Assembly: GCA_903944255.1 (NCBI GenBank)
Contig: CAJARE010000226.1
Location: 1 to 20,196, forward strand
Direction of reading: 5' to 3'
DNA: 20,196 nucleotides
From: an uncultured beta proteobacterium
GTDB taxonomy: Bacteria; Pseudomonadota; Gammaproteobacteria; Burkholderiales; Burkholderiaceae
This document shows, one piece after another, positions 6,794 to 18,300 of this stretch; within the stretch, counting starts at the first letter, position 1, and every line of letters starts with the position of its first letter. Under the pieces are notes generated by a model. That model was not told the DNA's origin. It was given only the letters and a program-made list of their open reading frames with translations, and searched no databases. Position numbers and translations under genes: made by a program.

Positions 6794-8059
6794 TTAAAGC
6801 CAGCGATATTTTCGATGATAGCTATCAACTCTATCTAGTACAAATCTTTTAGAATCCTTAAAAGAAGACCATGCATTAGGAATAATATCATAGTCGAGCT
6901 TAATATCTTTAACACCAAATCGAATTGCGTTTCCACCACGTAAAATTAATTCATACTCAGGCATAGTGAGACGATATCTCTGTTTTAGGCTAGCAGCAAT
7001 TGACATGCTACGTAATTTTTCTTGTGCACCAGCTGCGACTACTCCACTAAAAAATTCAGAGCAACAACCTGAACCATATGAAAAAAGACCGACACGCTTT
7101 GGAGTAGTAAAGATTCCGGTTTCAATAATCCCAGCTAGCGCAAGCAAAACAGATGCTCCAGCAGTATTTCCGACTTGCTGTCCAAATATCATACTCCCGC
7201 TAACTCTTTTTATGAAATCTGTTTCAATCTCTGATGGAGATGCTCGACATATTTTTCTCATTAACTGACGATGCGCACCTTTGACCATACCCCCAAATGG
7301 AGTATGAAAGCATAAGTAAGAGAAAGATTCTTTCAAATCCGCGCCCTCTACTCGAATAGCATAATCTTTATAAGCATGCTCGCAACAATCAAGATATGCC
7401 ATTAAAGATAAATCTGCATCCCCTGATTCCGTATCAGGACCCGGCCTACAAGTGTCCATGACCTCAAATGCATGATTACCATAAGCGCCTGGATCAATGC
7501 GAAAAATATGTGGTTTATCGCTCAGCAAGATCGCAACAGCTCCAGCCCCTGATGTCGGCTCTGAATATGCCCACTCTTGAATTGCACTAGCATCTGCAAG
7601 CGCAAAACGAGATACATCAGTAGCAATTACAAGTGCTTTTGCCCCTGGTGAAGTGCCTGATAAAAGAAAATTAATAGCCATTTGCATCCCGGCTGTCCCG
7701 GAATAACAAGCTTGCTTGATTTCAAATAATCTACAACTAGGTTTCAACCCTAAATAATGGTGGATATAAGTACTAATTGATTTACCAAAATCTATTCCTG
7801 ATTCAGTGCAAGTAATAACCATCTCAATTCTTGCAAAATCCTCTTCAGATAGCTGACTGACGATAGGAAATGCAGCATTAACGGCAAAGCTGACTGGATC
7901 CTCATATGGCATTGCAACAGTCTTCTCTTTGATCATTAAATTTTCGAACCTACTGGGCTCAAGGCCACGATAAGCGCAAAGTTCCAAAGCATCTAGATAG
8001 GCGCCACCCCCATAAACATTCATAGCTTCAATACCGACAGCCGTAATAGAGCTATTCAT
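6794..8059 (-). CDS. HMG-CoA synthase-like enzyme for polyketide beta-branching (PksG-like)
   Basis: This enzyme (421 aa from the ATG) resembles the HMGS of trans-AT clusters rather than of isoprenoid metabolism. It performs an aldol-type addition of acetyl from the donor ACP onto a beta-keto thioester on a PKS carrier, creating the carbon branch. The catalytic triad is visible: Glu in TCTESGID (about 86), Cys in KQACYSGTAG (about 118) and His in FHTPFGG (about 252). SYGSGC(C)SEFFSG near residue 350 is also typical. The frame is open to a TTG at 8062, but the ATG at 8059-8057 overlaps the P450 stop as TGATG, so that start is preferred. It sits directly behind the P450 and ahead of the donor ACP, ketosynthase and ECH1, all on one strand. 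Confidence 0.95.
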   Translation of the reverse strand: MNSSITAVGIEAMNVYGGGAYLDALELCAYRGLEPSRFENLMIKEKTVAMPYEDPVSFAVNAAFPIVSQLSEEDFARIEMVITCTESGIDFGKSISTYIHHYLGLKPSCRLFEIKQACYSGTAGMQMAINFLLSGTSPGAKALVIATDVSRFALADASAIQEWAYSEPTSGAGAVAILLSDKPHIFRIDPGAYGNHAFEVMDTCRPGPDTESGDADLSLMAYLDCCEHAYKDYAIRVEGADLKESFSYLCFHTPFGGMVKGAHRQLMRKICRASPSEIETDFIKRVSGSMIFGQQVGNTAGASVLLALAGIIETGIFTTPKRVGLFSYGSGCCSEFFSGVVAAGAQEKLRSMSIAASLKQRYRLTMPEYELILRGGNAIRFGVKDIKLDYDIIPNAWSSFKDSKRFVLDRVDSYHRKYRWL

Positions 8060-9303
8060 CAATTAATCCTTAAGCGCACCGGTAGTGTTTTAAGTCCACG
8101 AGCATTTAAGCGATCAAGACGCCAAATAGGCTCCCCTGATAGCTCAATTTGAGGAAATTGTTTAAGAATTTTATTAAAAGCAATTTCACTCTCAAGGTGC
8201 GCAAGAGGCGCCCCGATACAAATATGGATTCCTGCACCATAAGTAAAATGTGGATTTGGTTTCCGTTGAATATCTAATATATCTGCTTGGTTAAATCTTA
8301 GGGGATCTCTATTAATTGCCCCAACCATTCCAATTACCATAGAACCAGTAGGAATAGTGGTACCGTTCAATTCAAAATCTTCAATAGCTATACGTAAAAT
8401 CATATTCCCCCCAGGCTCATAACGAAGGAACTCATCAATAGCAGTTTCAATTAATATTGGATCAGATATTAATAAATTACGTTGATCTGAATGGCGTAAC
8501 AGAGCTAACATACCATTTCCGATGAGTGTAACTGTAGTTTCATGCCCCGCAACAAGCATAGACATCAAATTTGTCAAAGTTTCCTGTTCATTCATAAATC
8601 CATTTTCAAACGCTGAAATAACTGAATTCATTAGAGTATTCTGATGACTAGCACGATAGTATTTAATATGGTCACGCAAATAATATTTAAACTCCCTCAA
8701 TGCAAGCAAGGCTTCAACTTTTTGTTCTTGCGTCATCATAACATCGCCAATTTTGATCAATGAAGCGCTCCAACGCTGCATATCTTGATCCATGTCAGCA
8801 GGAATTTCTAAGAGATTACGCAATACTCTTAAAGGTAAAGGTGCTGCAAAATTATCAATTAAATCAATATCATTTGTTGCTGCAAGTTGCTCTAATAATA
8901 GATCTGTCTCACGCTCGATCATAGGTCTGATGGATGCAACTGCGCTTGGTTTAAAAGCCTGCTGATATACTGAGCGCATTCTGCCATGATCAGGCTCATT
9001 CATCATAATCATTTGTGATTGAAATTCACTAAATAATTCATATGACGTTGGATCTGATACTTTATTATTAGGGTTAAACCAGCCATCGCGCCATAGTCGA
9101 GTATCCCGCCCCATCTTTGATGAACGCGCAATCAATCCAAATTCATGATGACCCAGCACGAAGTAAATTCCAGTCTTTTTATCTAAATGTATAGGGCCTA
9201 ACTTTTGTAATTCTTTAAGCTGTGGATATGGATTTTCCAAATAATTTTTATTTGCAATCAGACTCCACCAATCAATATCTTCACGCTCTAAAAAACGGGA
9301 CAT
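8059..9303 (-). CDS. Cytochrome P450 (soluble bacterial class, PksS-like context)
   Basis: This heme monooxygenase has 414 aa from the chosen ATG and no membrane anchor, as usual for bacterial P450s fed by ferredoxins. The I-helix oxygen-activation motif AGHETT lies at about 252-257, the K-helix ExxR in EFLRYE at about 291-294, and the heme-binding loop FTYGAGIHICIG has the proximal Cys at about 362. The N-terminal MSRFLE... start (ATG 9303-9301) is preferred to the TTG four codons earlier. It overlaps the HMGS gene by 1 nt (TGATG) and starts 95 nt after the megasynthase stop. A hydroxylation or epoxidation of the polyketide is the expected role; the site cannot be told from the sequence. No ferredoxin or reductase gene is present in the window. 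Confidence 0.95.
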   Translation of the reverse strand: MSRFLEREDIDWWSLIANKNYLENPYPQLKELQKLGPIHLDKKTGIYFVLGHHEFGLIARSSKMGRDTRLWRDGWFNPNNKVSDPTSYELFSEFQSQMIMMNEPDHGRMRSVYQQAFKPSAVASIRPMIERETDLLLEQLAATNDIDLIDNFAAPLPLRVLRNLLEIPADMDQDMQRWSASLIKIGDVMMTQEQKVEALLALREFKYYLRDHIKYYRASHQNTLMNSVISAFENGFMNEQETLTNLMSMLVAGHETTVTLIGNGMLALLRHSDQRNLLISDPILIETAIDEFLRYEPGGNMILRIAIEDFELNGTTIPTGSMVIGMVGAINRDPLRFNQADILDIQRKPNPHFTYGAGIHICIGAPLAHLESEIAFNKILKQFPQIELSGEPIWRLDRLNARGLKTLPVRLRIN

Positions 9304-9398
9304 CACTTGCCCCAATCATTATGAAAACAGGATTTATCTATCGCCATCAAAGTTTGAGAGAGCACTCGTTGATTCCGTCTAGAACGTATCATTATTAT

Positions 9399-12300
9399 TT
9401 ACTTCCATTTATCAATAGAAAAGTCAACTGTTAATAAATCGGTACTTAAAAGTGCAACTAAAACATCTAAGTGACTTGCTTCTAACATTGAATAGTGATG
9501 ACCAGGTAAGGCATGCATAGTCAGACCAGAGCGAATTAATTCACCCCAACCTAGTGTTAAGTCTTGAGGCTGGTGGTCGCTTGCATAAAATAACGTTACT
9601 TGACCGTGATATGGCTTTGGATGATAGCGACGTAAATGATCACTTAAGGTTACTTCATATTTAGACCGAGGATGTTCTAGATAAAAATGTTTATTTGGAT
9701 TTATTAGGATCTGTTTAGATACATTATCTTTAAATTCCAACTCTAATTTTTCTATTAAAGAAGGTGTATAACTGTCAATTAATGCGAGCATTTGAACCTG
9801 TTGTCCAGCAGCGTTTAATTGTTGCGCAATTTCATATGCGATCACACCACCCAAGGACCAGCCGCCTAATTGATAGGGCCCACTTGGCTGAACCTGGCGG
9901 ATCAATGCAACGTAGCTTTCAGCTATGTGTTCAATATTAATAAAACGAGAGCTTTCGTTAAGCTCAATATAGCGCAATCCATAAATAGATCGTTTACCCC
10001 CAAGTGCGCGTGCTAAAGGAACATAGCAAAGTACATCGCCACCAACAGGATGTATTAAGAATAAGGGGACCATATTAGGCTCCCCTTCTGCCAACAAGAC
10101 CAGTGGTGAATCTAAATCATAATTTGATACTTGACCTTGTCGTAGTAATTGAGCCTGTGCAAGAAAAGTTGATGCACGCAATAGTGCACTTGTCTCAAGC
10201 GTTTGGTCAAATTCAGAGGAAATGGCTGCTAAAAGTCTAATGGCCATTAAAGAATTGCCACCTTCAACAAAAAAATCAGAATGAACATCTAATACTTCTT
10301 TACCAAGTATTTCAAACCATAGTTTTGCTAACCGTATTTCTGTTTCATCGCTTGGTTGATAAATTTCATTTTTTAATTTCTGAACTTCACTAGTTTTACT
10401 CAGAATAAAATCACGATCAAGCTTACCGCTGTTAGTCAAGGGTAATGTGTCACATACCACATAGGAAGCGGGACACATAATTGTGGGCAAACGTTCAGAC
10501 ATAAAAATATCGAGCTCTTCTCGATCAAATTTTTCCGTACCTGGAACAATACAAGCATGGAGAATTTGTTCGCCATTTTCCGATAGAGTCGAAAAAACTG
10601 CGGCTTCTAGCATTCCAAACTCACGTAATACTGCCTCTATTTCGCTTAGTTCAACTCTAAATCCTCGGATTTTAATTTGGTGATCTACTCTGCCATGAAA
10701 GGAAATAGTGCCATTGCCGCCTTTTACATGACTGGCAAGATCACCCGTGCGATATAAAAGACTATCAGAAGTATCATTAAACTTAATAAGCTCAACTGGG
10801 CAAGGTATAAATCTATCGTGATTCAAAGAAGAACGGCGATGATATGAGTTAGCAAGGCGTACGCCGCCAATGTGCAGCTCCCCAATAACACCCTCAGGCA
10901 CAAGGTTTCCATCCCTATCCAAAATGACTATAAAACCGCCTGGCAAAGGTTTTCCAATAGGTATAGAGGTATCAAATTTTTGTAAATCTACTTCATGAAT
11001 ACTGCTCGTTATGGTAGCCTCGGTTGGACCGTATGCATTTAATAAACGGGTGCCTACAAAAGGACCAGAACGTAAAAGATCAATTATGGATGGAGAGAGT
11101 ATCTCGCCCCCAACTATTAAAAGTCGTGGAAAATGCCTGGGTGCTCTTTTAGGATCATTCTTCCAGGCTTGCAATACTTCTCGTAAGTATGCGGGAGGTA
11201 AATCAGCTACGCTTATTAAATGAGCATCAAGAATAGCACTAAATTCATTAGGGGACCATAGATCGCCTTCCCGTATTAGCAAGCTTGCACCGCAAGTTAA
11301 CGATGCAAAAATTTGCTCCAGGGAAGTATCCACATGATGAGCGGCAAATTGCAAGACTACATCAGCATTAGAAAGATCATAGCAAGCTATAACAGCTCGG
11401 CAATGTGTCGAAATAGACTGATGACTAATCAGAACACCTTTGGGTTGACCCGTCGTACCAGAAGTGTAAATCATATATGCAGGACTATTTGGAGGAATGT
11501 CTATTGACAGTAACTTTTCCAAGGACATATGATTGGCGGCATCAGTCAGGTCATCAATATTTAGAATAGTGCAATTCTTACTGTCCAATTGTGCAATTCG
11601 TGTATTTGTTTTACGATCAACTACTACAAAACATCTTCCAACATCATCTAATATAGTTCTTAGTCTTTGAATTGGGCAATCCACTTCTAACGGAATCCAT
11701 ATTCCGCCATTTTTAAGAATAGCCAGTAATAGAACAATGCTTGTAATGCCGCGCTCTATCGATACAACAACTGGTATGCCTAAGCGCATACCACTAGCTC
11801 GTAGATATTGGGCCAATTGATTGGAACGTACATTTAGCTCTTGGTAGGATAGGGATTGCTTTCCACATATGAGTGCAATTGCATCTGGATTTAATTGGGC
11901 TTGTAGATCAACTAACTCGTGAACCAGGCTGTCCTCAACACCAGCACTATTCTCAATACCACTAAAGCTTACCAATAAACTTTTCTCAGATTGTCGAAGC
12001 ATTTCCAATTTACTCAAAGTCTTTTCTGGATTGATGCTCATTTCATTCAATAAATTGACATAATGATGAAGTAAATTATTAATTGTAGAAATAGTAAATT
12101 GATTTGGATCGTAATTAACTAAAATACGTAATTCATCGCCCTCTTCAAACAAATCAAACCCTAACAATGCATCACTACCTTGTCGGATTTCAGGTATATG
12201 TGTGACTAAAGATCGGCCAATTGCTTGAGGGCTACCCTGGAATTCGTTATCTGTAAAATTCTGATAGGCATAACTTACTTGATATAAAAGATCAATGGAG

Positions 12301-15300
12301 CTTCTATTCAGTTCACGCACTACTGCCACATGTGGATATAACGAATGATCTAGTCCATTAGTAACTATAACTTGTAATTTTTCAAGAAAATTACGAACCG
12401 TTTGAGACCCAGTAAGGGCACTTCTGATCGATATCATATTTGCAAAATAGCCAATTGTATTTTCGAATCGACTATCAGGCCTTGCCATAGTAGGCATGCC
12501 AATCAATATGTCATTTTGCCCAGTATATCGATACAGCAAAACCTTAAGCGCCCCCAAAAAGAAGACAGAATCATTAATTCCAAGTTTACGAGTACATTTT
12601 TTAACCTCTGAAAGTGATTGGCTATCAAGTAAAAATTCAATTGAAAGGGATGTGGATGAGTTAATTGGTTTAGCAGTTTTATCAAAGGGTAACTGTAGTT
12701 TTTCAACCCCACCTCTCAGATTATCTTTCCAATACTTAATATGAATCTCGCCATCTTTGGAATTCAATAGCTCGCGCTCATATTGAGAAAATAGAGAATA
12801 GTTAGATTGAGGAACCGGCAAAGGAAGCTGTATTCCACTAGCAAAACAGTCATAGGCATCCCAAAAATTACGGGCAAGTATAACTGCCGATAGTCCATCA
12901 AAAATAATATGGTGAACTACAATGAGCAGAATATCTTTGCTACCCCTCAACAGCTCAAAACGAGCTGGCGTAGAGTTAGGTGTAAATGTGAAAGGCTCTA
13001 AAGCCCTTTTTTTTGCAAAATAAACGGGGTCAATGTCATCGGGAATTGGAACTATATTCAAAGGATTTGAAATTACTTTCGGAACCATGGCAGGATAACC
13101 ACTGGACTGATCTATGTGAATAGTCAGTATTGGGAAACATTTAAATATATATGCGCAGGCATCCTTTAAAGCCTGCAAATTCAAATCTTCTACATGAAAT
13201 GTAAGGGGAACATTATATGCACTAGTATTGGGATACAGCCTCTGTAATGCCCATAGACCACTCTGACCTAAAGTAAGAGGTGTATTGATACTATGGTCTT
13301 GTTGGGCCCATTTTTCATCAGTCTTCTGAATAATGAGCCCATCCTTACTAACAACTCGCTGTGAAATTAGTGCAGCTAATTCTTTCGGTGATCCATTTTT
13401 TTCAACATCCAGATGGGTTATTGAAATTTTCATTTCATTCATAACGGTATAGATAAGACGCGTTACAAACATTGAATCTGCGCCTTGAGAGCGCATCGAT
13501 TTATAATCATTTATCAACCTATTATCTAGCCTTAGTTGATCGACCATTTGTGCGCGAATGATTTTCAAAGCCTGACTAATAGGGTCTTCTGAGAAAATCT
13601 GAGTTTTTATTTCTTCATTTGGCTCATCCACTCTTAATGCCATAGATTCATTATTAATCCAGTAAGAATCCAAACAAAATGGATAGCTAGGTAATTCTAT
13701 AGGTAGAAATTTTTCTTTATCATCAAATTTATTTATGGATGGGGTTAATAAAGGATGTACATCCTGTAGACCCCACACTTTCAATTGCTCAACTAAGTCT
13801 TGGTAACTACTCGCAATAATAGATGTTACAAAAAATAGTCTTTCACGATGCATTGATAAAGTTCGCGCTAATTTCTTCAAACTTATATGAGGATGCCGTA
13901 CCAAATGTTCATAAACTTGACTAATCACCAATGGAAGTCGATCCATTCTGTGAGAAGAGAATATAAATTCATAGGATTCTTCAGGGATTGAATCTACATC
14001 CTTGTTGACCTCGATTCCGGGGGCCTCTTCAAGAATTAAATGTACATTCGTTCCACCAGCTCCGAAAGCACTGATTGTTGCGCGCAGTGGTGTAACTATT
14101 CCATCAATTTCTTTTCTTTTCCATTGTGATAGTTCAGCCTGAGGAATAAACGGAGAGCCTTTAAAAAAAATATTTGGATTTAGTGTTGTCTTACGAATAG
14201 ACGGAACAAGAATTTGATTTTCAAGTTGTAATATAACTTTAGTTAATTGAGCAAAACCAGAAGCTGCTTCAGGATGACCGACATTACTTTTGACCGAGCC
14301 AATACTGCAAAACTCTATATCATTAGTAAATAAACGAAATGCTTCAGTCAAAGCGCGGAACTCAATAGCGTCGCCCAAAGGCGAACCATTTGCAGCAGCT
14401 TCTACATAGCCTATAGTTCTTGGATCAACACCACAATTCACAAAATTTTCACTAATTAAACGTGTTTGTAAATGAGCATTGGGAACTCCGTAACCGCCTG
14501 AATGGCCTCCATGATTAGTGGCACTGCCACGAATTATGGCCAGAATTTGATCGCCGTCACGCAAAGCATCGGACAAAGGCTTGAGTAAAACAGCGCCAAC
14601 TCCTTCTGAAGGCAGATAGCCGTCTCCATCAGCAAAGCTACGACATTCTTGATGGCTTCCTAATAATCCTGCCTTACTCAGCCCAAGATATTTATTTGGG
14701 TGAATGGTTAAATTTACACCTCCCGCAATTGCTAAGCGGCATTCTCCTTGTCTCAAACTTTGACAAGCCTGGTGAATTGCCATCAAACCAGAAGAACACA
14801 TAGTATCAATTGCAATACTTGGCCCCTGGAGATCATAGAAGCTAGAAATTCTATTAGCCATAGAAGCATAAGAAGATAATGAAACCATCACACTACTCTC
14901 TGAATCAGCATCAAGTGAATGGTATTGCTGATACATAGCTCCTACAAAAACTCCGACCCTTGAATCATAATGTTTACTTAAAAAATCTCTCGTATAACCT
15001 GCGCGCTCTAAAAGGTGCCAGCTAGTCTGAAGTAATAATCGTTCCTGAGGATCCATAAGTGCCGCATCTCTTGGATTAATTCCGAAAAATTCAGGGTCAA
15101 AACATTTAATATTCTTAAGAAAGCCTCCCCACTTGCAATTAGTAGCGCCTGGTTTTCCCTTAAGCTCGGAATATATAGCCTGATGATCCCAGCGATCAGG
15201 CGGCACTTCAGTAATACCATCCCCTCCATTGCGCAACATTTCCCAAAATTCTTCAACTGAATCTGCTCCAGGATATTGACCCGCAACTGAAATGATTGCT

Positions 15301-18300
15301 ATTCCATCCTTACTAATTTCAATTGGGGTAGGAGATAACGTAGTAATAGTATCTTCAATGATAGGCTCCTCAAGAGAAGCCATATTTGTAGCTAAAATAA
15401 CTTGTAAAGGCTCAAGATGGCTTTTGAGTAAAGCATTAGCCAGTAAAGTAATTTTGGGATACTCGAATAAAAGAGTGCTGGGCAGGCTACCGAGATCAGT
15501 TGCTATCGCCTCGATAATTTGAAGCGCAAGGACTGAATCAATTCCATATCTATCTATTGGATCATTGTGATCTAAACGATCTAGGGGCAAATGCAATACA
15601 TCACTAAAATATTTTGCCAAATAAATACAGGTCTTTTCATGCAGATCTATCATGGAAATACTGGCTGATGCCTCGCCCTCCAAAATATCTTTATTGGATA
15701 CATCAATAGTCTTCTGTATTTCGTGAGAAAGCGTCAATGGCATCATCCATTGACGTATCAAATCATGGTTGCCGTCAAGAACAAGTACTTGAGCTTCATG
15801 CGCTTCAAATGAAGCCCATAGAGATCTCATTGCAATATTAGTCGCTAGTGGGACTACACCTAAATTTTTCTGAATTGAGTTTAGAGCACTTACATCAATA
15901 CGCATACCACCATCTTTCCAGTATGGCCAATTAATAGATAGTGTTAATCCATAGCGCTCTCCGCGGCTAACTTGTTCATAACGCAATAAAGCAAAAGAAT
16001 CCATAAATCCATTGGCAGCTGCATAATCAGCCTGACCTGGATTGCCAAGGGCTCCAGAAACCGAAGAGAACAGTAAGAAAAAATCAAGCTCGCATTGAGC
16101 AGTTGCACTATCGATATTAAACAGTCCTTGCACTTTTGGAGCAAGTACATCTCTTATATCATCTATATTTTTACGAATTAGAAATTTATCCCGCGTAATA
16201 CCGGCAGCATGAAAAATACCATTGAGGCGTCCAAAAGAAGTTGTCAAATGCTGGATAAGCGCGTGGACATCATCTAGCTTGGTAACATCTATTTGCTTAT
16301 GAATTACCTTGCATGGTAACGCAGCGATACGCTCGCTCTCTTCAACACTCAAAGCAGAACGGCTCACGATATATAGTATTGGATTGTTTACTGAAGCAGA
16401 AATATTCTCTGCAACATGCAATGCAACACCGCCTGTTCCTCCTGTAATGAGGTACACCCCATTATCTTTTAATAACTCTTTTCTAAAAGTTTCAGTCTGC
16501 CTGGGTTGGTACTCACGCCATACTTGAATTTGACGGTTACCGCCGACGTAACGTATAAGTGCATCGTCTGTTGATTGCTCTCGCTTTAAAATAGACGCCA
16601 AGTCTCTGGTGAGATCTGTAAGTCCTATTAGCTGACAACGGAAACGAGAATGCTCGAGCTGTACCGTGCGCAATAAGCCACTCAGCCCTTGAAAAATTAA
16701 ACGCTCTCCATCCAGCGGTACAACCAATTGTAAAAGAGTATTTACTTGATCTTGTTTGAGAATATTCTGAATAAGGACTATTAATTGCTCTGAATAACAG
16801 GTGTAGCGTTCCCAAATTTTAGAAAAATTAGATTCAAGAACGATAGTTTCTACATCTCCTAATTGTTGTTGATAGCCTCTAGAAATATCCTTATTAAAAT
16901 CACAAATTACTATAATGGTACGACCATTATTTAAATTTATATTCGGGCTTCGTATCGCTTCAGCCAAACTCCAATGAGGTACAAATAGAAGCGCAGGATT
17001 CTCTTTAATTGAATTCTCTACAAGATGAGCCCTCTTCGTATTCTGGGACGAAATATCCTCAGAGGCTATATTAGGAATCCAGTAACGCTCTCGAGAAAAT
17101 GGATAAGTTGGCAAACTAATTTTATGTGGCGGTTCTCCGGGACGCTGTAAATTTAACCAATTTGCTTTACCAGTCTTCGCCCATTGCTCAGCAAGCTTAC
17201 GTTCAACACTATCAATTCTTCTATTATCCTCAATGATAGATAGCTGTTCAGCTCTGAAGTTAGAGCTGCAGTAAATATCGATTAGATCTAACTTATTTGT
17301 AAGTATGTTTTTAAGTTTATGCGCCAGATCTACGCGACTGGACGCTACAATGACAACGCGATATTCAAATGTCACACGGCCATTTTGCAAGGTGCATGCT
17401 ATAGAAGGTAATTCAGAGTCCTTAAATTGATCTAAAACTTCAACATAGCGTGCTAATAGTTGCGTTAATCTCTCTGGATCTCTAGCCGAAAATGGAAAGA
17501 CACCGGGGCGTGTCATTGTAAATAGATCGTTAAATTTAAACTCTTGTGGATCAACATATTCTTGAATAATGAAGTGGGCATTTGAGCCCCCTGCCCCAAA
17601 TGAGGATAGCCCTGCAATGCGGGGCAACTCAATCGAACCTTGTGATGTTTCACGAGATTTTCTAGGCCATTCATTCAGATGCTGCTGGACGATAAATGGA
17701 GATGTTGAAAAATTTATGGCAGGATTAAGAATATCAGCATGAATAGAGGGAGCTAATTTACGATTCTTTATTTGTAATAAGATCTTAGTGAGCCCCGCAA
17801 TGCCTGCTGCACTTTCGCAATGCCCAATATTAGACTTTACTGAACCTAAGGCACAAAATTGATGGATATTTGTATCTTGCTGATATGCCTTAGATAAAGC
17901 GGCAATCTCAATTGGGTCTCCAAGAATGGTTCCAGTACCATGTGCTTCAAGATAGGTGACATCACCTGCTTGTAAGCCAGAACGAGCTAATGCATTTGAA
18001 ATGACAGAGGTTTGCGCATGAGGATTTGGAACTGAATAGCCATTAGTCTTACCCCCATGATTAATAGCTGTTGATTTGATAACTCCATAAATATGATCCC
18101 CATCCGCAATTGCCTTATCAATAGGTTTAAGTAGTACCGCACCTACTCCTTCACCTGGAACATATCCATCGCCACCTTTACCAAAACTTTCGCATCGTCC
18201 CTTACTTGAAGTAAAACGTCCCTGACCAAGTGCTAAATACTTATTTTGATGCAGGCTTAAATTTACTCCACCAGCAAGAGCTACTTCACAGCTACCTGAG

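Noticed and set aside
17060..17562. Possible AT domain in the long segment after KS1.
   Set aside because: There is no GHSxG nucleophile motif; the segment matches the post-KS linker ending in YPFSRERYWIP.
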